Below, piece after piece: positions 28,730 to 40,465 of a stretch of DNA of 64,000 nt (position 1 is its first letter; each line of letters opens with the position of its first letter). Origin of the DNA: Plantago major. Taxonomy: Eukaryota > Streptophyta > Magnoliopsida > Lamiales > Plantaginaceae. Under the pieces are notes generated by a model. That model was given only the letters and a program-made list of their open reading frames with translations. It did no database searches and was not told the DNA's origin. The stretch is taken from assembly GCA_026545765.1 (NCBI GenBank), contig CM048843.1, forward strand, positions 22,875,646 to 22,939,645. Reading direction: 5' to 3'. Made by a program: the position numbers and the translations under genes.

Positions 28730-29808
28730 TGTGTTATATATATTTCAATACATAAGAAGAGTAACATCTCCGAAAAAGTTTTGCCAACGTTACAAATCAC
28801 TAAACACATCCTTATAAACCACATTAGTAGTGATGTCAGTTGATCACCCTTTTTCATTCAAAACAGATATTTTAAGCCTTATATTGGTAACTCTAAAAAA
28901 TTGCAATATACAAAATACCTGCTTCCACATACAAATGTCCATTACTCCTCATAGTCATGGCATATCATATAAAACAGGGAACTGCATTCGATGAATCTAA
29001 TTGGGAATTTCATCAAATATAGACGTGTTAAAACAATTCGAGGTATGTATCAACTATCATCCTGGTCTTTATGATCAAGGTCGCAATCTGGAATGATTCT
29101 TGTCGGGCGGCCCTAGTCTGTTGTGCTTCACTCACCCAGTAAGTGATAATGGGTTGGGTTTGGGCCTATCCAATAGATAAATTTACATACAAATATATAC
29201 AAATACATATGCAAAGTAAAATATATTATACTTTTTAATAATATTTGTTTATATATTGTGAATTAAGTTGCTTCTAACATTTATTATCGTACTTTATTTC
29301 AACCCCCCACCCCAACCACCACCACGATACCTACTTTTTAAAATTATTCTAATTATTTATATAATTTAATATTAGAATTCGGCCCCAGTGCGGAAAAATA
29401 ATGTTATCAAGGAGTTTCTTTCATATAATGGATCAATGTGTAAGTTGTTGACCTCGGTCGATGAGATTGCAGGAATTTAAAATTATCTTTTGAAGTCATG
29501 TGGTCATTTTCAACCACAATGTTTAACTATTCATAGATCTGGTCTATATATGAATTTTCCTCGTTATCATATAACACATACATATTTACTTGACGTAATT
29601 GCTCTCTTAAGTTTATTATTGCCACAATTTACTTAATTAATTTATAATTTAAATTTTAAATTAGTCTTCATTCAAAGGGTTTTCTAATGTACAAACTGTA
29701 AAACAAAATAAAGTTCAAAAGTAGTTGTTATTTTTACAAACGCCCCCAACCAGGCATGACTTTGATGGGATTGGGTTGGCGGCAAAATTCAGGACCATCA
29801 TGAGTCAT
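28730..29808. other. Intergenic, no gene
   Basis: AT-rich sequence between the Helitron end and the outer CACTA element. Nothing recognised. Its last three bases, CAT, are the left copy of the CACTA target duplication. Confidence 0.45.
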
Positions 29809-30230
29809 CACTACAAAAATCTGCTGTTTTAGCAACGGATCTATCCGTCGCTAAGTCCTTAGCGACGGATAAAAAAGTCGTCGTCCCACGGGAAGCTTAA
29901 CGACGGATTAGTTTATCCGTCGCTAAATCGCGACGGATAAACCATTGACGTTTTAGCGACGGATATTATTCGTCACTAAAGAGCTAATTTTTCATTTTTT
30001 AAAAAAAACAAAAAATGCGATATTTAGCGACGAATAAACAATCCGTCGCTATTTAGCGACGGATAAGGTTTTTTTATTTTTTTAAATTATAAATTTACTG
30101 GATTTTTAGTGACGGATAAATTGTGACGGAATTAGTGACGGATTTTGTTTTTCCGTCACAATTTAGCGACAGATAAACTATCCGTCGCTAAATTGAGCAT
30201 ATTTGATTTTTTTAAAAAATATTTTGCAGC
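29809..30230. repeat. Outer CACTA, left subterminal repeats
   Basis: About ten copies, in both orientations, of (T)AGCGACGGAT / ATCCGTCGCT, some as AGTGACGGA. In En/Spm-type elements such arrays are the binding sites of the partner protein. Confidence 0.85.
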
Positions 30231-30548
30231 CTATTTTCATATTTCACCTGTTTCACAAATATAATGTCCGATAGTAAATCTAGAATTATGAAATTATTTT
30301 AATTAAACAGAAATCATTCTACAAATTAAAGTCAACAAACCATCCGTAATGAATGAAATATCCGTACATAATCTAAAGTAAGAAGTCAGAAAAACACAAG
30401 TCGAAATCTAACTACCGGACGGGGGTGGCTGCTTTCAGCTGGACATGAAAGCTTCATTCTCAAGACGCTCGTTTTCCTCCCGTAGTGCTCTATCTCGCCG
30501 CTCCATATCCTCTGTTAGCCGTGTAACATGTTCTCAAACATGTGGTAC

Positions 30549-30900
30549 TCAACTCGAGACACACTCGTGTGAAAACTTGATGTCTAGATTCTTTGGGATC
30601 TTTGAGTAGCTAAGAGTAGCCAAGAAAGGGTCGAGACTCCCCACTCCATATACTCGGCCTTTGTTGTCCATTGGGTTGACCTCTAAGAAGATGTTGTATT
30701 GTTGTTCAATTGTCAGCGACTCACCCGCTTCGGCCTGCTGCCTCTCGATCTGAGCCTCCACCTAAGCCTGAAACCGTAAAATGCAGATATCATGAGTTAC
30801 AGTTTTTTCAAAATAACTTGTACTACACAAATATGAACTTTAACCAAAATTAACGTACCACAATAGCCTTGGACTTGTTGTCAACCCATCTGCCGTTCTT
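30549..30900 (-). pseudogene. Outer CACTA partner gene (Ptta-type), 3' exons
   Basis: Reading on the minus strand, NGRWVDNKSKAIV (about 30899-30860) ends an exon. The next exon begins after CAG at about 30772 with VEAQIERQQAEAGESLTIEQ and continues through FLEVNPMDNKGRVYGVGSLD. This matches the C-terminal region of the plant transposase Ptta/En/Spm family (the TNPA-like partner that binds DNA). The upstream exons lie across the nested element at about 38760-40060, and the frame joins at the TTG target site (...EYFKRAK | NGRW...). A stop after HECVSS seems natural or slightly premature. Confidence 0.75.
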
Positions 30901-30902
30901 GA

Positions 30903-31290
30903 CACTACAAAAATCGGCATGGCGGCGGATAGATCCGTCGCTTCTGAGCCTATCCGTCTTGACTCCGGCGACGGATAGAAAATCCGTCGCCCCCCTGGAG
31001 CTGTGGCGACGGATAACAATCCGTCGTCCAATTCGCGACGGATTGGACGACGGATTGACCAATTATTTTTTTTTTTAATTCCGAAATTTAGCGACGGATA
31101 GGATCTATCCGTCGCTAAATATAGCGACGGATAGATTATCCGTCGCTATATTCTTGACGGATAGAATCTATCGTCGCTATATTCTTGACGGATAGAATCT
31201 ATCCGTCGCTAAATATTTTAATTGACTAGTGACGAATTTGAAATTCCGTCACTAATTAAATCCTTGTGAATTCGTCACTACTTCCGTCAC
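30903..31290. repeat. Inner CACTA, left subterminal repeats
   Basis: About twelve copies of GCGACGGATA / TATCCGTCGC in both orientations, several as head-to-head palindromes. Confidence 0.85.
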
Positions 31291-31469
31291 TATTTATTTC
31301 ATATTAATCCCTATTTTTCGTAGTTCACCTATTTAATCAATATAATGTTCGATAATAAATCAATAATACGGAAAATGTTTCAATGAATAAAAAAGTAATA
31401 TTCGGAGCTGGAGAAATTATCCAAACAAGTGTAAATATGAAAAAAAATCCGAACATACAGATACATAAC

Positions 31470-33400
31470 TAGCTATCAGACGGGGGTGGGGGTGGGTGAT
31501 GGCGGAACTGGGACATGAACTGCTCCATCTGTAACCGAAGGCGCTCGTTCTCCTCCCTTCGTTCTCTGTCGCGGCGCTCCATCTCGTCCCTTTGTTGCTC
31601 CATCTCTTGAGTTAACGAGCAACATGTTCCGGACTTCTTCGCACCATTTCCGAGACACAGTCTGTGTAAACCGGACGTCTGGGCTTGGGATGATGATGAG
31701 GAGCACGCCGGACTAGCCAGATGCAAACCGAGGCTCCGAGTCCATATATTCGCCTTTCTTGTCCGGTTTGTTGACCTCTAGGAAGATGTTGTCAACTTGT
31801 TGATTGACAACACATCACCCGTCTCGTCCTCCTGCCTCGCCACCTGAGCATCAACCTCAGCCTGAAATCGTAAATAGCAGATATAATGATCAGTTACTGT
31901 TTTTAAAAAGTAACTTGTAATAGTGTACAAATATGAACTTTAAGCAACATAAACATACCATGATAGACGAGGCCGGCGATCGGGTCCATACCCGCCTTGG
32001 CCTTCTTGAAGATGGCATACTTGGATGTCACCTCCCGTGCCACTGAATCAAACCAGATCTAGTCAACAATTTATCATCTACAAGTAATAGAGCGAGAGAC
32101 TTCATACATTACCGTAATGCTAGATTGCAAAAACACATATACGCACCGATTGATAATAATCGATAATGAGATCGCCTCCCAAGGTGGTGAACGGCCCTTC
32201 CTGCCGTATCAGACTGGGATGCCCGGTTCTGCCTGTTGGTCCAAGCAACGTCCTGGACATCAGTTCGGCGCCAGTAGGCATCCCAAAGGGCCCACTCCGT
32301 TGCATCAACCTGTGGAGGGATTGGGCCACCCCGATCCCGAATGGCCTTCCACGTACAGACCATATCCCTGTACAGTTTGGATCCCACAGTCTCGTAAACG
32401 CGCCAGATCTGTGGGATCAACCTGCTGGGAATGAAGTACTCCTTCTACATTCCCATTTTCATACAACATCCAAAGTCAATACATGTCCTAACAACATAAC
32501 AGATATGGTGACTAACATATCACCCAAATAAAGTGGCTAACATACCACTCACATATAGTGGCTAACATACCACTCACATACAGTGGCTAACATACCACTC
32601 ACATTGTCCTAAAATTTACTAACACAATGGTGACTAACATATCACCCAAATAAAGTGGCTAACATACCACTCACATACAGTGGCTAACATACCACTCACA
32701 TTGTCCTAAAATTTACTAACACAATGGTGACTAACATATCACCCAAATAAAGTGGCTAACATACCACTCACATACAGTGGCTAACATACCACTCACATTG
32801 TCCTAAATTTACTAACACAATGGTGACTAACATATCACCCAAATAAAGTGGCTAACATACCACTCACATACAATGGCTAACATACCACTCATATTAAAAC
32901 GATTATAATTACAAACAAATGAATGTCATATTTTAACTTACCCTCAGCTCATCGAAGTACTCGGCCCTCATGCGCTCCGAGATGTGGCTCCAACACTCAC
33001 CACCACCTTGGGTGGCTCTCTCACCTCGGAAGATGTCACCTAGTTTGTTGTGCACCTCCAGAGGCCATAAGTCATTGTCAATGTATAAGATACAAGAAAG
33101 CGAATATGCATTACTTTAGTACAACAATTTATACTTGTCAACTATCATTATCGGTTATGTTTTACATATTTAAGAAGAATGTATAATACTTACTTGGCGG
33201 GACCAATAGGAAAATCACAGAAAGCCGTCCCACGGACGTTGGGATTGTTTGGATCGAACACGAGGTAGGGACAATCGTGGTCGTCCTCCAAAGATGTGTT
33301 GGTAGAGCCACGTTGCTCTCTCTCGCCTCGGGGTCTCAGAATCCGAGACCTCTTGTCACGATCTTGAGCCCTCACATCGGCGGTGTCCCGACCACCACTA
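31470..33400 (-). pseudogene. Inner CACTA partner gene (Ptta/TNPA-like)
   Basis: Minus-strand exons of the plant transposase Ptta/En/Spm family, whose product in En/Spm binds the subterminal repeats. From 5' to 3': a variable N-terminal exon near 33375-33190; an exon at about 33070-32941 with VHNKLGDIFRGERA and MRAEYFDEL; an intron (about 32940-32443) filled with stem-loop repeats; an exon starting at about 32442 with KEYFIPSRLIPQIWRVYETV, DMVCTWKAIRD and EWALWDAYWRR, ending at about 32160; a short exon near 32040-31965; and C-terminal sequence near 31860-31470 with a Glu/Arg-rich coiled-coil segment (QEMEQQRDEMERRDRERREE). The last exon needs a frame change and the GRVYG block seen in the outer copy is degraded. 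It is probably not functional. Confidence 0.7.
32507..32889 (-). repeat. Intronic stem-loop array, inner CACTA
   Basis: Two 18-nt motifs alternate. In sense (minus-strand) orientation they are AGTGGTATGTTAGCCACT and GGTGATATGTTAGTCACC. Type 2 starts at 32507, 32629, 32726 and 32822. Type 1 starts at 32532, 32557, 32582, 32654, 32679, 32751, 32776, 32847 and (one change) 32872. Neighbouring type 1 copies are 25 bases apart. A longer inverted pair ATTGT...ACAAT separates the blocks. See the first finding. Confidence 0.9.
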
Positions 33401-33529
33401 TCATGCGGCCCTGCGTGGGGGGACGATAGGTGGACGGCCTGTCATGACATCTGCAAAAAATGTAATAAATACAATAAAATGTGTTAGTACGAGTTATAAT
33501 ACAATGATTATAATAACACATATAATTAC

Positions 33530-36500
33530 TCATAATACACATAATATACCATTATAGCCGTCCTCTAAGACTACATATTGGTCCTCGTGCAGATCAAACA
33601 ACTCATCATCTGCTTCTATGGGATCTTCTGCTTGTTTATCGACATCCTCTTGTTGGTACGAGTTGGTAATTGAGTCGTCTTTCTCAATGTACTCCACTTT
33701 CGAGCGAGCACGAATAGGTACCGCAGCTAACCATTCCCCCTTATCGCGTTTTGTGCTTGGATATTCAAGAAACACCACTTGTCGTGCTTGAGTCACCAGA
33801 ATAAATGGTTCATACTTGGTTCGGTACCTCTTCTTTTGGTTCACATCAACCATTTCATACCGCTCGTTCTTCCTCGTACCTCCTGGATTAGGATCATACC
33901 ACTCAACGTCAAACAAGAAGGTTCGTTTAAATGGCAATCCAGAATATTCAATCCTCACAATTCGTTTTAGCTTGCCGTGGAAATCAAACAAAGTAGCGTC
34001 TCCATACTCTTCTGCACCATTAACACACACCCCGGAGTTGCTTGTCGCCATGGCCGTGTTACATTCAGTCGTGTGGAACCTAAGGCCATTGACTATATAA
34101 CCTGGGAATGTGTAGACCTTTTTGAATGGACCCTCTGCGAGAGCCTTTAAGTATATGCATGTGACGTTGTTAATAGGATTCCGGACATACTCTCGGAACC
34201 AATCTGGAAATTCTGTAGGAATTTTTGAGTCAAGTAGTTCCTCTAGTGTATCCTCATCATCGAGGATTTTCTTCCAAACAACGCTTTTGAAAAAGCGCAA
34301 ACATTGATTCGATGATAAGTCTATAATTGAAGTAGAGACTTGCATAGCTATATTAAAATTTAAATAAATGGTTCTTGACCTGCAAATAGTACCATATCTT
34401 GGTCAACCTCGGCCTGATTGTGAGGACATAATATTGGTGCTTTCAACTCTTTATCCGTAAGATATTCTTTCTTAGCTGCACCAAGAGGTCTCCGATACCA
34501 CGAAGCAGATAGGGAAAACTCATCATCCGCTTGAACTACGAATGTATGCGCATTTCGAGCCTAAGCCTTCTTCGTAGGGACGTGTTCATCAAAGTAATAA
34601 GAGCGAAGGTTGCGTTTCCTCTCGAATGTAGGCATTGGCAATCGAACCTTGAGTTTACCTTTGTTGTTGACATACTTCTTCAATTTTCCCAAGTACCTCT
34701 CGAATGGATACATCCATCGATACTGAACCGGTCCAACAAGTCTCGCTTCATGAGGAAGGTGAACCGACAAGTGCTCCATAGAATCAAACCAGCTCGGTGG
34801 AAAGATACGCTCGAGCTTGCATAGAATCAATGGTATGTTCCTTTCAAGATTTTCCAACACTTTATCATGAACCACCCTTGTGCCTAAATTTTTGAAAAAT
34901 AAGCTCAACTCGGTGATAGCGGTCCATACGTGTTTGTGGAAGCTCTCGAAATGCTACCGGATAAGCCTCTCCATGAACACATGACGATCGTGGTGTTCAT
35001 CCCATAAACCTTTGTCTTCTTCAAATCCACACCTCTCTAAATTTGAGGCGTAATTATCCGGAAACTCAATGCCTCACCCAATCAAACAAAATTGACCTAG
35101 AAGCGTTGTCAATTGTGTAGCACGCTTTCGGCCACTTACCATTCTCATCCTTCTTTGTCAACTCAGGCCTTTTACACCACGTCGACAACTCGGATCTAGA
35201 CTTCGCATGGTCCTTTGTTTTCCCTCAATGTTGCAAAGTGTATTGAATAAGTTCTCGAACACGTTCTTCTCAATGTGCATGAAATCTAAGTTGTGACGGA
35301 TAAGAAGATTGCTCGGTAAGGCAAGTCCCGGAAAATGCTTCTCTTCCTCCAACCACATTTTTACCAATTTTCTCGTTATGCTTCATCCACCCAAGCTCAC
35401 CACCTTCATAAGACCCAATCTATCAATCTCCGCAAGAATTTGTGCACCAAAGAAGTCTTGTCGGGGCTTTTTGTTAGCGACTTTATTTTTCAAGAATTGA
35501 TCCTTGTTCTTCTGAGCGGATGGTCACTTTCTAGCAACCTACGATGACAATCAAACCAACAAAATTTTCCACTACCCTTGGTCTAAATGCATACATATCC
35601 TCCAAGCAATGTGGACATGCATATTTCCTTGCATTTTCCTTCGAGATAGCATGGATGCAGGAAGTCACTCCGGTCAAAGAAGAGCTCTCAAGGTGAAGTT
35701 CTTTTTGTCGACACATCATATCTTGAGGATACCATCCGTCCACAACTCGATCGGCTCCTTGATTAGGGGTTGCAAGAAAACATCCAACGTCGATCCGGAT
35801 CTTTCGCCGAGCACCAATGCGATCGAAACATGAATGGCTCCTTCATGCACTCAAGGGGCGATTATGCGGTGTGAGCATAAGCGGCCAACAAGAGTATTTA
35901 CGTTCACTACCGAGCAGGTTAAAACCATCCGCACAAAGTCCCAAACGTACATTTCTAGATTCGCCGCAAACTCTGGATATGTCTTGTCAAACGATTTCCA
36001 TGCGGGTGAGTCTGCTGGATGGTCCATTCTACCACCTTGACATTATCCGAGATTACTCGCTCCTTGTGCCACCGCATTTTATCCATGAAGCTTGAAGCAT
36101 ACAATCTTTTCAAACGAGGTGCTAGAGGAAGTACCACATTTTCTTATGTGAGAGATTTTCTTTTGTCGTTTCTTTGCGCCCCTCCTTGTAACGCTTGTTC
36201 CTTACCAGAACTTGCATTCTATTAGATCGCATCCTCCTCCCAATATATCATGCACATTTTAGGACAACGATCTATGGTTACCACAGTGACCCTAATCCCG
36301 CATCTTTTCTTCGCTTGGTAAAAGTTGGTGGGAACTAGGTTTTCTTGAGGACAAAGGTCCAACATTACGTCAACCCATTCATTGAAGCTCGTTTGATTCG
36401 GCCATTAGCCTTACAACTCATTAGCCGAGATAACAAAGACAACTCGGTGAGCTTACACCCGGGTAAACCGGCTTCCTTGATGATTCTAACAAGTCAAAGA

Positions 36501-37620
36501 ACAAGCGATCCTCGGATTCGTGGTTCCTCCACCTCCACCTCGGTTTCGGTGTTGGTTGTGTCCACGAACTCCGCCCTAAGATCGCCATTACACCATTTGT
36601 TCGACTCGAGCTCGAATAGCATCGCCTTGATTAGGATTGTTCCCGGCTTGTTCATTTTTCTCTTCCTTCCACGTTATGCGTATTGGTCATATGTATTGAC
36701 GGTCTGCTTCCTCACCATGATGATTCCATACGATACGCAGGAAGGAATCCATTTTCCTCAAGTCTTTGGACTACCACTTTAGGAGTCACGTATTGCTTGT
36801 TTACCTTTGTTTCATTGCTGAGGACACTTTATCAACCCATCCTTTACACAAAGGATTTGACATTGCAAATTCAATGAAACCTTCAACCCTTCGAAAACTC
36901 CATTGAACTCGCCATTGAAATGCAATACATCCATCCACGATCGGTATTCATTGAATAATTAGATAATAACCGACACGTTTGAATTCATTAGATCGAGGTC
37001 TTTCATTTACGGTAATAAATCAATTTCACAATAATTCAATCAATTGCTACGTAATATAAGTTATATTAGCTTGATCAATTGTTAAGGCATTACATAATAT
37101 AAGTTACATCACTTCAATTTTACCATAATGTTTGGTTTCATATATATATCAACTAATGATTACTAGTTATACAAGCTAGAGACAAAAGCGGATGAAACTC
37201 CTCATTCTCATGCACCCCCTCCTCATCACTTGTGGCGCTCCCTACCACAGAACTTGCATTCCAAGATCTACATCCTCCTCCCAATACACCATGCACATGT
37301 TCAAATGAGAAAGGCACTCAATAGGCGCCCCAAACCCGCCTCTCCCTCCAGGAGGTATGCCATGGGCGGTGCTTCCTCACCGTGATGAATCCATACATGA
37401 TACTCGGGCATGAATCCATAACGTCATAAGTGCTCGAATCTGCGGTAGGCGTCATAAATTGCTTGTTTCCGAGTTTCAATGTCAAGGACACTTTATCAAC
37501 CCCCAATTACAAACCGGATGTCCCATGGCAAGCGAGATGAAACCTTTAACCCCTTCTCTGAAACTCCTAGAAACTACATCATTTACCGCATCGATCGTAC
37601 ATCCATGAGCAGTCGAATTC
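33530..37620 (-). pseudogene. Inner CACTA transposase (TNPD-like), decayed
   Basis: TNPD cuts and joins En/Spm element ends. On the minus strand the order is: a Transpos_assoc-like N-terminal exon, present twice (about 37620-37300 and 36950-36660); Transposase_21 sequence from about 36150 (LAPRLKRLYASSFMDKMRWH), through HPADSPAWKSF, to about 35160 (HFPGLALPSNLLIRHNLDFM); DUF4218 (34908-34561: LERIFPPSWFDSMEHLSVHL, VGPVQYRWMYPFERYLGKLK); and DUF4216 (about 34345-33530: RTFLFDVEWYDPNPGGTRKN, DPFILVTQA-like). Several frameshifts and stops separate the blocks in the Transposase_21 part, while DUF4216 is one open frame of about 270 codons. Not functional as it stands. Confidence 0.82.
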
Positions 37621-38394
37621 ATTGTTTACTTTATTTTTAACTTTGAGACGTTCCAATTGATTAGATCGTATTTAATTTATTAGATCGATTCCAATTGGAT
37701 AAGAAGATTGTAGAGGTTAATTGTTAATTATTATATGTTCCTTATAAATTAATTATTAATTAAGTGTTCGATGTGTTACAAAATTGGACATATATAATAA
37801 CCATTTCAACCTCTTAGTACATATATTATATACTTAACATACATATCAAATTAACTAATTACTCTATACATATCAATTACTACATATATTCATATCAAAT
37901 TACATACTTAACATACAAATTTATCAAATCAAAACTACATACTTCTATACTTAACAAACATATCAAATTAACTAAACTAACTATATATACTTAACACACA
38001 AATCAAACTAACTACATACATTCATACATACCAAACTTAACATACTACATACATTCATATCATTAATTAAACTAACTATCAAATTGAACAAATTACATAT
38101 AATTGATCAAATTAACTAAACTAACTACTACATACTTATCATATATAGATATAATTGCTCAAATTAATCAAAATAAACAAAATCCCCAAATTTTAAAAAC
38201 TAGGGTTTTAGCCAAAATACCTTGATTAATCGGTAGAAATCGAAATTGATCGAAGAAACAAACTCCTTGTCCCACTAGCTTGATTAGGCACCAAGATTGG
38301 CGAATAACGAACAATTCACGGAAACCAAGAGAGGAAAAGAAGAGAATGAGGAAGAAGAAGGAGAAGATGAAGACAATGAGGCTCGCCTCTGCAG

Positions 38395-38759
38395 TGAAAT
38401 TAGGAAATTACGGGCGGCGGACACGTGTCCGTCGGTAATCGATCCGTCGACGAAATGGCGACGGATAGGTATCCGTCGCTATAAGGCGACGGATAATCTA
38501 TCCGTCGCCCAGTTTAAAAAAAAAAAAATTTTCTTTTTTTTTTTAAAAAAGTCAAACTTGGGCGACGGATAAATAGTTATCCGTCGCCCAAATTAGCGAC
38601 GGATAAGTTATCCGTCGCTAATAAGCGACGGATAACTATTATCCGTCATGAACGGGCGACGGATAGATTCCGTCGCCCAGTTTACCGATCCGTCGTTATG
38701 GGGCGACGGATAAAATCCGTCGCCCCATAACGTCATTTTTTCCAAGTTTTCTTGTAGTG
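38395..38759. repeat. Inner CACTA, right subterminal repeats
   Basis: About fifteen copies of GCGACGGAT / ATCCGTCGC, ending with the CACTA terminus at 38759. Confidence 0.85.
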
Positions 38760-40060
38760 TTGGCTCTTTTAAAGTACTCGAATGCGGTATTCTTCTCCCC
38801 CTAAAGACACCTGAAGAACATATATATGCAAACATTTAGCTAGGAACTCATTAAAGGTGTAGAAATTAAACACAACATACATGTACGAATAAACTGACAA
38901 ATTAGATGTACACTTACCGATTTCACGTGATGCGTAAGAACAGCTTGCGACCCATAGTAGTGAATGGCCACCCCTTTACCCTCAGACGGCTCTGTCGGCG
39001 GTTCTCTGATACATTCCTAATCTGCTGGACATTAGGACGAGTCCAGTAGGCCTCCCAAAGCGCCCACTCCTCCTCATCACACCATGCAGGCCTTTTGTTT
39101 TGTCGCCACATCTTTTTCATAGTGCAAACCATATCCTTGTATCGGGCTGACCCCAGTGCCTCGAAACAAGGCCATATCAGGTGGAGCAACTTGTTGGGAA
39201 TGAAGTACTTTTTCTACATTCCCAATTGCAGACAACATCCAAATTACATAACGTAAACTGAGACATCAATTTAATAAGATAACACAACATAACATATTCA
39301 ATGGTGACTAACATATCACCCAAGTTTAGCGACTAACATACCACTCACATATAGTGGCTAACATACCACTCACATTTTACTAAAATTTACTAATATAGTG
39401 GTGACTAACATATCACCCAAGTTCAGCGGCTAACATGCATACCACTCACATACAGTGGCTAACATACCACTCACATTAAAACAACGATTATAACAACAAA
39501 TAAAGGAATATCAGATTTAAACTTACCCGCAACTCATCAAAGTACTCGCCTCTCATCCGCTCTGAGATGCACGGCCACTTCTCGCCCCCTCCCCCGGGGG
39601 CTCCCTCTTGCTCCGAAAGATGTCACCGAGTTTAGCGGCTGCATCTGAAGGCCATAACCTGTTATCAATGTATAAGATACAAGAAACAAATATTAATTAG
39701 TATAGTACAACAATGATGTGACATAAATTATCTTAAGTTATGTTCTATATACATAAAGGAATGCGTAATACTTACTTGTCTCTACCCAGTGGGACAACAC
39801 AGGCTTCCCTTTCCACTGAGCCCCGACCTCAAGCTCGGTGTAGGGACAATCGTCATCCTCTAAGTTCCCGAAGATCGAATTCGAGCCCCTTCTCGAACCA
39901 GGTGGGGTCTCAGGACCCGCAGACTGGCTGCTCTGACTACCCTGCTCCTCTGAGTCTTACCCCCCTCCTCGACTACCCCCGACTGGCTGCATGGGGGAGG
40001 ACGGTATGTGGGTCGCCTCTGTCGCGACATCTGCAAAAACATGCAACAAATACAGGAAAA
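38760..40060 (-). pseudogene. Outer CACTA partner gene (Ptta-type), 5' exons
   Basis: Minus-strand exons homologous to 33400-31965 of the inner element: N-terminal exon (about 40040-39775), an exon near 39650-39530 (MRGEYFDELR), an intron with stem-loop repeats (39530-39215), the exon at about 39214-38920 with LHLIWPCFEALGSARYKDMV, EEWALWEAYWTRPNVQ and GWPFTTMGRK, and a short exon ending at the nested element (ATAFEYFKRA-like). The gene continues at 30900. Interrupted by the 7.9-kb insertion, so inactive. Confidence 0.75.
39303..39471 (-). repeat. Intronic stem-loop array, outer CACTA
   Basis: Homologous to 32507-32889 but shorter: two copies of GGTGATATGTTAGTCACC and four of the AGTGG type (sense orientation), two of them altered (AGTGGTATGTTAGTCGCT and one with a 4-base loop insertion). 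The array is in the same intron as in the inner element. Confidence 0.88.
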
Positions 40061-40065
40061 ATGTG

Positions 40066-40465
40066 TTAGTATACAACTACATACATTTTGAAAAGCATTA
40101 AACACCATTTCTTCGACCCGGTCATGAAAAGCATGAGATTTAGATGTCCTTTGACCCCCCCAAGTTGCTCATTTTTTCTCTCCCTTCCACGCTGCCTAAA
40201 TTGCTCATATGTCATGGACGGTGTTGCTTCCTCACCATGATGATTCCATACCTCATACTCAGGCAGGAATCCATTACGTTTCAAGTACTCGACTACCGCT
40301 GTAGGAGTAAAATATTGCTTGTTTTTGCATTTTTTCCATTTGCAAGGGCACTTTATCAAACCCCTTTACACAAGCCGGATGTGTCATCGCAAATGCGATG
40401 AAGGCTTCAACCCCTTCCACAAAACTAGATTGAACTCTGCCATTAACAGTACGCCAGTACATCAA
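40066..40465 (-). pseudogene. Outer CACTA TNPD N-terminal exon (Transpos_assoc-like)
   Basis: Minus-strand sequence MYWRTVNGRVQSSFVEGVEA, then, one frame over, IKCPCKWKKCKNKQYFTPTA and YLKRNGFLPEYEVWNHHGEE. It has the CPCxxC spacing of the transposon-associated zinc-binding domain that begins TNPD proteins. A frame change near 40350 splits it. The Transposase_21, DUF4218 and DUF4216 parts are missing from this element, so the exon lies close to the partner gene. Confidence 0.72.

Larger units (their letters stand above)
30903..38759 (-). mobile_element. Inner CACTA (En/Spm) element, 7.9 kb
   Basis: It starts CACTACAAAAATCGGC and ends TTTTCTTGTAGTG. The flanks are TTG plus one extra A on the left (30899-30902) and TTG on the right (38760-38762). 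Removing the insert and one TTG restores the outer element's exon, which aligns with the inner element's own homologous exon. It encodes, on the minus strand, a decayed TNPD transposase (about 37620-33530) and a Ptta-type partner gene (about 33400-31470). Same family as the outer element and 47396-50296, but a distinct subfamily. Confidence 0.92.

Noticed and set aside
32117-32531. Plus-strand open frames of 105-121 codons
   Set aside because: Antisense shadows of the minus-strand partner-gene exon, which shows clear family blocks.
32507-32889. Resemblance to a CRISPR array (short palindromic repeats with spacers)
   Set aside because: Plant nuclear context; spacers are themselves repeated and the array lies in an intron of a CACTA gene, present in three element copies.
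35309-36877. Many plus-strand open frames of 60-145 codons
   Set aside because: Antisense shadows of the decayed minus-strand TNPD transposase.
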